From Solen grandis (taxonomy: Eukaryota > Mollusca > Bivalvia > Adapedonta > Solenidae), in NCBI GenBank assembly GCA_021229015.1, contig CM037777.1, positions 29,949,496-30,013,495 on the forward strand: a DNA stretch of 64,000 nucleotides, in the 5' to 3' direction. Within the stretch, counting starts at the first letter, position 1. Every line of letters begins with the position of its first letter. Positions 33,777-47,000 of the stretch are shown piece after piece. Both the position numbers and the translations under genes were made by a program. The notes under the pieces were generated by a model. That model saw only the letters and a program-made list of their open reading frames with translations, was not told the DNA's origin and did no database searches.

Positions 33777-34885
33777 CTAGAGCTATCACTGAAGGTGATT
33801 AATACCCCCGCAAAATACTTTAATGCAGGAGAAGCCAGACTTCAGGCAGAGCATAGATAAGAACCTGTATACATAGTATATTGGTTGTGATAGTAATAAG
33901 TAAGTAAAGTTTTTACTTAAAGTTGATAGAGAGTCAATAATGGTTGTTTGTCACAGTAGTTTAAAAATATAAGGTTACAGTTCTTGGACACTGCACTTCT
34001 CCTAGTCGCTATCTGTTTACATTTTAAGTTTCAAGTATATACCATGTATAATATTCGAGTTATGTTCAGGACAAGAAAAACAAGGAAAAGTAACAAAGGG
34101 AAATAACTCGTAATTCCTAGATAGAGTTATGGTTCTTGTGCACTGCACTTCCTCATATTGTGGTTGACCATTGTATGAAATTGTTTTGAAATCCAACCAG
34201 TAGTTTACAAGTTATACTCTGGACAAGGAAAAGTAACTAAGGGCAATAACTCGGTAATTCCTATAGAGTTATGATTCTTGTGCACTGCACTTCCTCATAT
34301 TGTGGTTGACCATTGTATGAAATTGTTTTGAAATCCAACCAGTAGTTTACAAGTTATACTCTGGACAAGGAAAAAATACAAAGGGCAATAACTCTGTAAT
34401 TACTCTAGATAGAGTTATGGTTCTTGTGCACTGCACTTCCTCACATGGTGCTTGACCATTGTATGAAATTGTTCTGAAATCCAACAGTACTTTACAATTA
34501 TCTCCGGACAAGGAAAATAACAAAGGGCAATAACTCTGTAATATCAATGAGTTATGGTTCTTGTGCACTGCACTTCCTCATATTGTGGTTGACCATTGTA
34601 TGAAATTGTTTTGAAATCAAACTTGTACTTTTCAAGTTATGCTCCGGACAAGGAAAAGTAACAAAGGGCAATAACTCTGTAATAAGTCAAGATGGAGTTA
34701 TGGTTCTTGTGCACTGCACTTCCTCTCCATGTGCTTGATCATTGCATGAAGTTGTATTGAATTCCAACTTGTGGTTTTCAAGTTATGCTCCGGACAAGGA
34801 AAATGCAACGGACTGCTGGACCGACCGACCGACCGACCACCGGGTGACTCCTATATACCCCCCCAAACTTTGTTTCGGGGGTATA
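33777..34885 (-). repeat. Helitron-like repeat element, minus strand: hairpin-CTAG end, ~145-bp tandem units, (GGTC)n head
   Basis: Read on the minus strand it begins with a hairpin (TATACCCCCGAAACAAAGTT ... GGGGGTATA), then a (GGTC)n run, then about six units of ~145 bp (landmarks TGGTTGACCATTGTATGAAA and GGGCAATAACTC). It ends in the hairpin ATCACCTTCAGTGAT, AGCT, CTAG and a T run. No ORF. A hairpin just before CTRR is the Helitron 3' signature. Confidence 0.7.
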
Positions 34886-34999
34886 ATAAACTTCATTTAG
34901 TTGCCATGGCAACCATCGTTCACCTAAGAATCATTCATGCCAAGTTCCATCAATTTCTACTGGATTTAAAGAAATGTCTTTAAAGCTAGTTGTTGTTAC

Positions 35000-35058
35000 C
35001 TCACGACAGACAAATGACACAGGGTGATCAGAATAGCTCATCTCAAGCATGTTGTGGT
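35000..35058 (-). CDS. TEX11: TEX11 exon (last one recovered)
   Basis: Acceptor CTTGCAAG, donor GAG|GTAACA. Reads HNMLEMSYSDHPVSFVCRE and ends in phase 0. It needs one base from the previous exon, which the 35,356-35,437 exon does not supply, so an exon in between is probably missed. Confidence 0.55.
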
Positions 35059-38000
35059 CTTGCAAGTAAAAAACTAGTCCAATCATGATGAAAATGATGA
35101 ATACATGTACCCCAATTTACATCTTTCATTCAATTTAAAAAGATTATGCGTTTTTTTTTTTTTATAAAACAGGACACAGGACGGAACAAAATTTGTGATT
35201 CCCACATAACTTCACTTCACATTGTGATGTGGGTGTACATATTTTACATTTTGGTTTCAAAGTTTGAACAATGTTTCACTGGCATTAGTTTTATAATGGA
35301 ACATGTAATAACAGATCAACACTGTACACGGGTTTATCCAAACTTGCAGTACCACCTCTTATGTTGATTAATCAGCTGCAGGGTGGCTAGGCCAAGCTCC
35401 ACTGTCAGGTCAGGTAGCTGTATCAACTGCTCACCCACTGTAGAAGTAAAACCATCATATTTCATGGGGAATTTTTCATTGACTTCATGCACTAAAATTT
35501 TGTGAGCAAAAACTATTTAAAAAAAAAAAGAAAGAGAAAGAATGTTTTTTTGTGTTGTTTTTTTACTGTGACCTCAATTTTTCAGATCATATTTGTATAG
35601 GCACAAAAATAACTTTCATACAGATTCAGCAAACTTTAACCCTTTACCTTATAATACTCGATTTGACGTCTTAGCCAACATACTAGATCAGACATCTCCT
35701 TCCAGGGGCTGTCTGATCAGGGTCTCCTCTGTTTGCATATACAATATTGTATATTAGAGTCTACACAGTATGCATGGCAAAGAAAAAAAATCCTTCAATT
35801 CATACAGACTCATTTTGATTGGAAAAAGACTCAGATTGGACAGGGAATTTACAATCTGTGTTGCAAAGAAAGTCATGATTTCATATACCATTTAAAGTTC
35901 AATTAATTAATATTCATGAAGTCATAAATTTGTACATGAATATTCATGAGATAAAGGGTTAAAGTTCTGTAAATTTATATTCATCGACAGTGATTTTTTG
36001 ATTTTTTTATTTACAATTTTCGTTGCACAAGTCTTGGGACCCACTAGGCTTAAAAAATGTGAGTCCCAATACAGAGAGTATGAATCCAACTGATTTAAAT
36101 AGAATTTTCTATATATTTTATGCATCCAGTGGCTGCACTGAAATCAGAATATTGCATTCGCAGCATAAACATTGCATCTAGGATGCAGTATGCAAAGGTA
36201 AAAAAAAACACTGCAACTAGTCACACAGATTTGTACATATGAGGATTCATAAGAAATGGTTAATGACATGAATTCTTATGATTTTACAATACAATTATAT
36301 AGCAGAACTTAGTTTCCAGTTCCGAGTTGCAAATACTAATAAATTAAAACCTAAGTTTCCATTTTCCACAATTTGAATCTAATTAAAAAATAAAGCAACA
36401 CACACACAATCTTTCAGCCACAGGTACTAATTTGAAACTAATATGGATTACCTTTATTATTAACAACTAAAATGCAACATTTTACTTATTATTTCAAGTT
36501 GCAGGACAGAAATGGCAATTTGCAGGTTCCAACATCTAATCCAAAAAGCCATTACTCAGTACTGCCAACTGAATATAATGGAATATTATGAAAAAGTTAT
36601 TTCTGTCTGCAATTAGTATTTAATGTTAATTGGATTTTTACATAAATATATGAAGCAGAAGAACTGTTTTTCCTATTGGTGATGTTTCAGCTTTCAGATA
36701 TGTACTAGAAATACAGTAGAACCTCATTAAATCAAAGTCCTTGGGATCAAGCTGAAATCTTCAAAATAATGATTATTCGGATTAAAAATTTGATGGAAAT
36801 TTCAGTTTGTGAGTGTGCATGTCTGGGTTTTCATAACCGGTGCATACTGTGAAAATCATTATGCCGTGAAAACCACCTACTAGGTGTACGTATATATTAT
36901 TTGCAAGTTATTAAAAGTAATGAAAATATATCATGATCTACTTAGATGCTTCTGATGAACATAATCATTCTACCATTTCAAACAATGATACATATTTTTA
37001 CTGTCGATCTGCTGCTGCAGGTAGTGTCGCATGCCAGTGACCAACGCGATGATATGGAATATATACTTAAGATCTGACACCTGGGTCTATCTGTTGGCAA
37101 GTGCATATTATGCAACCTGTCAGACATCGATTAATCAACATTTCTGGTGGGACAATGCCCAATCCAAAAAAAGGTGTGAAAAACTTGCCTGAGCCATCAC
37201 TCCAGGTGCCTCCGCAAAATTAACTTGGATACTGGCCCAGATACGATTGATAATAAGGACGATAATTAGTTCACAAAAATTGAAAATGTACATGAATTTC
37301 GACCTGGGGAACAGGATTTTTACTTCAAAATAGCTAAATTTGAAATAGCAAAATTCGGATTAAACATTTTATTATTAGTTAAAGTAAGAAAGGAAGAAAT
37401 CAGGACAAAAAATAAACTTCGAAATGGCAAGGAATTTGGTTTAATGTTCGGTTTGGCGAAGTTCTACTGTATCAGTAAAGTTGATTGAATACCATCTCAC
37501 TCTTCATGTAATATGTGTGAAGGACAGGATTCCTATGATTTTTATAGCCCCCACTTAGCAGAAGTGGGGACATAACCATTGCCATGTTTGAAAACACAGA
37601 CTGTGACAATCAAAGTAGTTGCTGATACTTCATAGGAATAGTCCGATATGCATGAGCAATACCTTGTTTAATGTTGTCATTACTTCCTTTCTGCATCAGT
37701 AAAATCTTTAACTTCAGGTACAAACCAGCAGGATGGCAGTGCTCCTAATAATGACAGAAAATATGAGCTATCATTGAGGATGAGGAATATCCCCGCTACA
37801 CTATCTTAACTCAACAACATGTGGAATTATTTATTTAACTTTCCGTAAAATAGGATACAACAGGTCTGGACGTTATATATCTATAACACACTCCTACCAT
37901 ATATGAGATGCAAAACAGATAATCTAGACATACTTAATCTAAAGCTATCACTAAAGGTGATGAATACCATGATTTACAGTATAGAAAGATGATTAATTCC

Positions 38001-41000
38001 ATTAACAAGCTATCATTGTAGGGTAATCAACAATATGATATGTAATTTTTTAAGCAATATGCAAAAAGCAAAACCTCTTAACTATCTCACCTCTCAAAAT
38101 CAACCACTTTTATTTTTTTGTTCAGTATTGTCAGTATTAGCCAAAGAAAAATAACCATCTTTAAAGGCCGCCAAGCTTTTTACAAATATCTCTTATTGTT
38201 TTTCGATCAATCCTTCCAAACAACTTAATCTGACCCCAATGTCCATTACAACTGGAGATTTATTTCCTTCCTTCCACTTAATGTTGCTCTCTTTAATTCA
38301 CTTTCCTTGTATCAGAGCCATCAGGTTTTATTACATTAAAACCCGACTTAAGCCTGATCTCCACTTCCTCACAAAATACATGATCTAGACATATAAAGAC
38401 AATCCCAACTAAAACACTTGCCATAAATGCTTCTCACGTTTATAAGATGCGAGTTGACATACTGTATATCAATAGCTGGGTCAACTGTGGTGATCATTTC
38501 ATATAATTTTATTAAGTTAATACAAAATGGTCATATGCAACACCTTTTCATATAAACTGCCTTCAAGATCATGTTTTCTCTGGGAGAATTTGATTAAGAG
38601 AATTTGGCTTTCTGGTTGTTTGACTGTCACCACTATCTATACTTATCACTAAATTGCGATGTGAAAAATTCTAAATGTTTGACTAAAAAAAAAGAAAAAA
38701 AAAAAAATATTTCCCCTCCCCGTAAAATTCTCTGATTTTTTTTAAAATAAATTACAAATTAGGATTAATATTTTGTTCACAATTTTTAAACCTTTTGCCT
38801 AGTTACTACGCTGATATAAAGTACATTTCCAAAATGTGTGCTTGATGCTTGATTCCCAGCCTATTACTGGACCAGACTTACAGTGTTAGCTAAGCTGACA
38901 GCATTCAATGCATTCTGATCCCAGCCCTCTGCTTCAGTCTCCATGTACACGTTGGCCAGCAGGCGCAGGGTTCTAGCCTGTCCGTAAGAAGATCAACTTT
39001 ACAATTTTATATATGCTTAGAGTAAACATTTATTTAAATCAGTGATACTAAGGTAGTGCTTCTATCAGAATATTCTATTTCCTCCATATTATGATGAGAG
39101 ATTTGTTTAAACTATTTTTTTTCACAGCAATTGAACAGAAATCAATATTGCTCATAAGCATCGTCTCATTTGCACTGATGATGGCATACATGTGATAATT
39201 ATTGTTGAGGAGGGAAGAAATCTGAGTATATGCAAAGATCTGCAAACAGGTGACCAAATGAAGAGCCGACCTCAAAACTGCTCCATCTTATATTTCTATA
39301 TGGACTTTTAAACAGCATGCAGTCAATCTTCAAAATATCTTTTCACATAGAACATTGCACAGACATCAGGGATCAAACCTGCACAAGTTGAAACTAGATG
39401 ATTAGGGTAATAACACAGTAAGACTGTTTTAATGGTTTTGAATCTTTATTTTGAAGAGAGAACTCTTTAATTTTGCTTCCTGTGAATCAATGTCATGAGA
39501 GTAGATGTGTCAGTATAACACAAATGCCCATGCCTGTAAATTGTTGGAGAATTTTTTTTCAGTTCAAGGATCATAACTCAAAAATAGATGAAGGTAAGGC
39601 TGGTAAGCAAGCTTTGCAAACTTGATCAGAAGCCCATCATAGTACATCTGCATCCAATAATCAGCTCAGTAGATAAAAGTAGCCAGACTATAAAGAAAAC
39701 TCAGTATAATATTTCTGGAGCTGTGGTGTGTGGGTTAACAAAAAGACTTACCTGATTCTTAGGCCCAACACTTCGCTGCCCCTTGCCTAAACCATAGCTC
39801 TCTCTCAACCAGGTGATAGCCATCTCATACATCCTTTTCTGGTAAAGCTCCACGCCTATGTTGTAGCACAGCATGGAAAGGTACCCACCCTGCTACCCAA
39901 TGGAACAACATGTTAACCCTGGCAGTGCTCTGGAGGGCACTATGGTGCAGAGGTAGTGTATGTGCATGGCAGACAGATCCAAAAGTTGTAAGTTTGATCT
40001 TCGCTGAGGTGAGAACTATTAAAGAACTGGTGCAGCAGAGAAAGTATTTAGAAGTTTACGATTTTCTTATCTGATTAATGTAAAAAAAAAAAAAAAAAAA
40101 AAAATTTAAATTTTATAATTAAATTAACTTAAGGGTTGTTCAGTCACTTTTAGATACATTTAACCTAAGCACTTAAGGGTATTTAAATTTCAATTTCACG
40201 GGATTTCAAATTTTTTAGCTGTAAATGAATTACACAGCCTAATTCCCAAAAGGGAAATCAAGTTTTATGTTTATAAAACGGACACCACTGTTACATGTAT
40301 ACATTTCAAAGATGTATACAGATTTTGATTTTGGGCCAGAGGCCTATATCTATCAATAAAGGAGTTGAAGTTGTACCCATAATCAGAGTTCTTGCTCTTA
40401 AGGGTAGATTCAGCACTTAACCCTTAAACTGCTGAAATTCTCAAATGGATTTTGGAACTGTCCATTATCAATTTTAGGGATAACAAGATGAAAACTTGTA
40501 GTTGGTCAGCCAACAGTAAAGAGCCTTTACTGCTGGCAAATGTTAGCGCTTACAGTTCCAGCAGGGTAAGGGTTTAGGATTGTTCAAGCATGTAAGGGTA
40601 GTTCTAGGAATTTTTTATCACTTGTGGGAAGTTCTAGCACTTAAAAGATAGTAATTGCAATCGTAAGTCCCATTTGTATTTTAAATATTAAGACTATCAT
40701 TTCATAGAAAGTAAGTCAACAAGTCAAACTCTCTTTCATAAAACAGGTAAATGTGATTCAGCATTTAGAAATTCATGTATCCAATATTGTTTATAAAACT
40801 ATATTCTTGAATTTTACCTCTTTTGGAAATTTTGCAAGCATATCCTTTGCTATCATCATATTTACAAGTCCTTCATCTGGTTTTGACAAGGCTACAGCCT
40901 GTGAAGTTGAAAAGGTTCATGAAACTGATTTGTGGTGTTTTTCAAACATTACATTCATTTTTAATTGGAGAGTGAATGGAAAAATAATACAGAGAGAGAG

Positions 41001-44000
41001 TATGAGAGAAACAGCCTCTAAAATGGACTGAGAATAAGAGAATAGCAAAAATAGAAATGAAAAAAAAAAAAAAAAAAAAAAATCAGTTCCGCTTGGATCA
41101 AATTGTATTTTTTGCTTAAAAATATGCTGTTTTTTTTTTTTTGAATAAAACAAGTATTGAAAAAAAATGCATCCATGAAATTTTAAACAACTTCACACTT
41201 TTTTGCAGCATTAAAAGATTAACAAACGCAGCCAGGCATTAATATGAAACCTTATTTTTACCTCAATTTCACAATTACTATTTGGACAGAATTGGGGATG
41301 AGAGTGAGAGAAAGAGAGAGAGAGAGATATTTATGAGAAAATGGAGAGGTAGAAACCAGTTTCATCATCAATATGCCTATCAATTTGCAGTCAATGAAAA
41401 TTAATCTACCCGCTAAACACATCTAAATCACTACACTTACTGCCTCAGCCTTATGACACAGCAGTGTAAGGGTATCCTGCTCCAGACCATGTAGCTCTTC
41501 TTCAATGCTAGCCTGGTTTCCACTAGCAATGGATTTAACTCTCACCCTCAGTTTCTGAATATTCTTGTGAACAAAAAATGGTATTGTTACAAAAACATGA
41601 AATTTCCATGTCATAGCCATTACATTCTCAACTATCACAATTATTCACTTGCCAAACACCATCATCAACAGAAATGAATGTCAAGCAACTTCAATTTTCC
41701 CCAAAACGGCAAATCTAAAATATATTCTAGTTAAATGAAATAATAATATGGTGCCATAAATGAGTCCAATTTTTTAATGGTGTTACAAATATATTCAGTA
41801 TTGATGATAAAGGATTTAAAGCTTATCCCAAAGTTATAATTTTCTGCCAGTACTGGGTAGTTAGCAATTTGAAACTTGTCAGCATTTTTGTGGGAAAAAC
41901 TGTTATATAGCTTTTGTATGAAATTCCAGGCACGTAGCATTTAGTATTTCATATTGTCGATGTTATGAATCAAATTTAACTTCTGTTTCTGACAGTTTTC
42001 TTAAATAATCTCCAAATATTTTCTACTGAAGATAAATCTTGGGGAAAAGGTGACAAACTTAAAGACATAAAATATGTTTTCATGAATTTTGTGATGATTG
42101 CTTTAAAAACATAAAATTAACTGAATTAAATTTACTGAAAACTTATTGTTCCAATGACAAACTACATGTAGTTGATTCCTCAACCTACCATGACATGATA
42201 ACAGTACAGTTAGCACTGAAGGTGGTGAATAAACCTGCTGTTATACATCATCCTTACTAAACAATATGAAAAGATAAGAACTTGGTCTGATGATTATATT
42301 ATATTTGGCACCAGATAGTTTTCAAGTATATACTGCCTTTGGATTTTGATAAGAACATAACAATTTGTTCGTCAGAGATAAATTTGAAAAAAAAAGGCAT
42401 TGGAGTATGTAATGGTCTGTAAGTAACCCATATGGGTGAACCCTTTGTGTGAGCAGTCCATTAACTCAGATGGTTGAGCACTTTCCCTGTAAATAAGGGA
42501 TATTGAGCTTAAACACCTGTCTGGTTGCACTTTTTAGGTTTTCACCTCTGCAAGGCGAAAACCTATTGTTCTTCTTCTGTTGATTTGTTGTTGTTTTTTT
42601 ATTTTTATTATTTTTCCAATTCCACCCATTTTTGTAGCCAGCCTAGCGGCCAGATGAGAAAAGCTACAGCTATGAAATTTTGGGCATGGAGTCATATATA
42701 TCTGAACTTGTGCCTAAATGGTCAAACTTTTCACTTTTGTTTCTGATTTAACCACTAGGGGGCGCAATGCATGTAATCACTTTTTTGCTAATAACTCAAA
42801 AATTTGAAACCTGATTTAGATGCGGTTCTTTACATAATGTTCCTTGTTGACAGCCCAATCAAATATGATGGAAATCTCATCATCGGGTACTGGAAAAAAA
42901 TTGTTCTAGGAGAGGTTGAATGTTCGAACGTTGTAAAAAAGTGGGCAAATGAGGGTAGGTCTACGAATAACCCCTCCACTTTTGTTAGAGATCAGATAGA
43001 AGAATTCTGTTTGCTGCATACAATTTGCAAGACATATACGCACAAAATATATGGGGTGGCGAATTTAGGAAATGCGTGGTTTGTCCTCTAGAAATGGTCA
43101 AACTTCACTAAATTTTACGAAAAATTAAAATTTCAAAAACATATTTTTGTTGCTCCTGACTTTATTTTCTGCTCATTCTTCATCAAATTTTCACACGTTA
43201 TGTATTGTTATGTTTGAAAGGGCCTCACAATTAAATTTTTAAAAAAAAATGAAAAGGTCAAGGTCATATTACGATTATTGTGTTTTTATTCGGCCCCAAA
43301 GTGCTCCAAAACTAAAAATATTTCACTGAGAGAATATGAACAAAAGTTTTAGTTCATGAAAAGCTCTTTCCAGTGATGTTCAGATTTTGAAGATCGGACT
43401 TGATTTGGTCATTTTACGGCAGTCCAAGGTTTGGTCCTTTTTAGAAAAATTGTAAATCAGTTTTTATGCTTCAAATTGTGATATATAAGAAATAGAATGT
43501 TTGACTAGTGCGACTTGTATACTTGATTGAACCTTTTTCTAGTACCTAACAGTAAAACTTTATCAATTTTGTTTCTTATTTTGCCGCTAGGGGGCGATTG
43601 GCTTGAAATCACTCTTTGTAACTAAAAAATATTGAAGTCTGATTTTTATGCGATTTTTTGCATTCTGTTCCTTGGTTACATCTATTTGAAACGACACTCC
43701 AAAATTAATGTAATAATAATGTTGAGTGTCATGTCGCATTGTCATGTGTCATTTTATACTATTGTGTGTCGTTTGCAATTGTTGTTTATAAATTACAATT
43801 GTCGTTTGTCACCATCATAAAGCAACACACACATCTAATGTGGCACTAACTGAATTCCGTAAAAAAGTTTTCAAGTTTGCGACTACATTACTGACAGGTA
43901 ATACTCAAAAATATTCTTTTGGGTAAAAGGTCTGCTTAAACATTGCGACAAAAATGTTTGAAATGTTTGATAACAGTATTCAACAAGCCATTGAACAAAG

Positions 44001-47000
44001 AAATATGTTTTTCGAATCATGAGACTCGTGAACTGAATGACATTGCCTTCGCGAAAACTGATGATATCGCGATAGCGATTCTAGTTTTTTCTTTTCTGGT
44101 TACAACTATCCTAATATTTTTTATAAAGAAACAGCTTACGATTACCTTCTCTGTAAGAGACAGAACTTGATCAGCTTTATCTGCACTGCCACCATCTGTA
44201 AAAATTATTTCTCAGAAATATTGGTATGGTAGCAATCAGTTTTGAGTGAAATGTTGCAAACACATTTATTAAATTGAATACAGAATTGTTTTAAGTAAGA
44301 AGTTACTGAACTGGCCACATTCTGAATATAAAAGGTCATTTAATAAGATGCAGTGACAGCTATTTTCATCTTTGCTGTGAACCTTGAATTGTTTACAAAA
44401 CTGAACCAGCAAAGTTTTTGAAGCAGTCCCTTTGTAAAGCATTCTGTCCTTAGGGAGACCACTTTTACAGACTAAAACTATATATCAGCCAGTGTGTGCC
44501 CCCTCCTGCAATATACCTTATAGCAGACACTTTCTCATTGCAAAAAAAAAATTGAATACTTGTATCCAAGTCCAAGTGCCATAACTCCAGAAAAAAAATT
44601 AGTTAAGGACTGCAAAATACACAAATGGTCTGTCATTTAAAAAAAACCAAAATGATAGAAGGACAAATATAGGTCAAACTCATTTTCAAGCCACTTAATA
44701 ACAGCAACATAAAAACTCACCCTGTTTAACTAAACATGAACAGCCATAAAAAGGTAAAAAAAAAAAACTCTAAGATAACCAACTGCATGGTGAAAATGGA
44801 TCCATTGTATGGCTCTATCAAGTTCCTTTCATTTACATTTCATTACCAGTCTCTAGAAAAATTAACAGATGAGTTAACCAAAGTTTTGAATTAACATTAA
44901 GAGATTAGGTCACTATGAATTTCAAACAACTGAGAACTGTGTTATCTGATATGGACATTTTCCTGTCAATGAACATTACAGTCTGTTGCCCTTTTTAAGT
45001 GTATACAGCCATAAAATCCAAACAGTGTCACCAACTGTTCATGGAAAACAAGTGCCAGTAGAACCCGTGGATGCTCCCCAAAATGCACTTTGTCACTTGA
45101 AGGGTACTTTATTATACTATAAGAGCTCAGGACAAAATTTAAGTATGAAAAATAACAAAGGGCAATAACTCCTAAATTATGCAAAACAGAGTTATGGTTC
45201 GTCAGACTCCTCCTCATTGAGATCTATCTACCTATGAAGTTTCATGTTGATACCTCTTATAGTTTTTGAGTTATGCTCCGAACAAGATTATCACAGATGG
45301 ACAAACGAACAGACGGACGGACAAAAAGCGGCAATTAAATGCTCTCTCTTCAGGGAGCATAAAAATCATTTATAGTAGATTTTTATATGTCAAACTTTGA
45401 TGAGTCTAATTTCTCTCTGTGTTAAAGTTAATTCAAAGTCCTGACATTTTCCCCAGAAAAAAAAAACATTGATGAGGTGAACTTTTATGTGGTGATTTTT
45501 TTCTGCGATCGGCACATAGTAATTTGAGTGCATTTTAGCATAAATAAGTCGAAGCCCTTTGACTGTTTTCAAAACTTTGACTATAGGATAATATTTTTAA
45601 CACCGTAACGACTGCCTCTGTTGCAATGGAATTGATGATTTTACCTGTATGACAGATACTAATTACACAAAAGCTGCATCTTTTAATGGTCTGTTTAGGC
45701 TTCTCCTGTATGTGGAAACAATGCTTAATTGGATCCACTCTAAGTACCATATCATTTGAACTCAAACTCCTGTGAAATCATTTGAATTTGTTTCTACTGT
45801 AGCTAATTCTGCTGATCATGATGTGCTGCCCCAACCCAGACATCTGGATATCAAACACTTTGATTAATTATTAACTGTACTCAATACTCATCTTATTTTT
45901 TTATTACGTCAGCAATGTTTGTTTTGTTTGCATATACTGCTTATAAATAAATTCGTTTCACAGGAAAAAATACAATTTTACATCTGTGAGTTTACGCTTA
46001 TCAAGATATTTTCCTTATTAAGTTGATTAAAATGGGCCCCTGGACTTTACCAACACTACAACAATATTTCAGTTATAAAGCAATGTTCAGTTAATTACAA
46101 GTACCTGTGTAGAACTTACAAGCTATAGATTGTCCATGGACATTCCTTTTTGTCCATGGATAGAGATGGATATCCATGGCCAAAGCATGGAAATTCATGG
46201 AGCAGCCAGGTCCATGAACAAGGTCCAAGGATGACAGGAGGGATAGCATGGACATTGTCCACGGAATCCCACCTGCAGCATGGACATCATCCAGGGAATC
46301 GGACTAATGCAGCATGGACATTGCCCATGGTCAATTCTGTGTTTGCACTTAAAACAATTTGTGATGATTTTCATTGAATTCAGATCAGACAGAAACATTT
46401 TTAAGTACAAAAACATGGAAAAAAATATGAAAAAATCACAGTTGTAATAATTTAATAATTTAATACTGTCATATTGGGTTTCAAATTAATTGAAACGAGG
46501 TGCAGAATTTGAAGAAACCATTGTCAGAATGGTATTCGTTTTTATTTTTTTATTTTAAATGACCAAAAATGGCTGCTATACATTTGTATAATACAATAAT
46601 GCTTAATTTGTAATACATAGGGCCAATAACCCAAAATACAAATATATAATGTTCAAAGAGTGATGTGTATTTGATAAAAATGGAGAGATCACTGAATGAA
46701 CAGTTTATAAGACAATGCTTTTGGTGAAGCATCTACATCGATCATTATCTTCTGGATATTATAGTGAAATGTTTAATAAATATATCTATTTGACCAATCC
46801 TGAGATATACAAGATATATTTGAACCCAAAACATGTTGGAAATGGGAGTTGCTTGACATGTCAAATGGAAGGCACATGAAAAAAGTTCAAATTTGGTTAA
46901 AAAAAAAAAATGTTATATATATAATATTTATCATTAAGGATCAAAATTGTTCAAATAGGTTACTTGCTCATGACTGAAAAATAAATTAAAACTTCTAAAT

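Larger units (their letters stand above)
30943..34999. other. No gene supported outside the annotated repeat; contains a gap
   Basis: The 3' end of the TEX11 gene should lie here or further left on the minus strand, but I could not assign exons. Gap at 31,819-31,918. At 33,170-33,370 there is a dispersed repeat (GCCCCTGTCTGAGCAGGTCA) whose copy lies at 52,366-52,465. The array at 33,777-34,885 is listed separately. Confidence 0.4.
35438..37683. other. TEX11 intron with two TIR elements
   Basis: Holds the elements at 35,636-35,962 and 36,714-37,469. I see no exon; one cysteine-poor AT-rich stretch remains at 35,963-36,713. Confidence 0.6.

Noticed and set aside
42804..43091. 95-codon plus-strand ORF
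   Set aside because: Falls inside the Helitron-like repeat element; no motif or codon signal.
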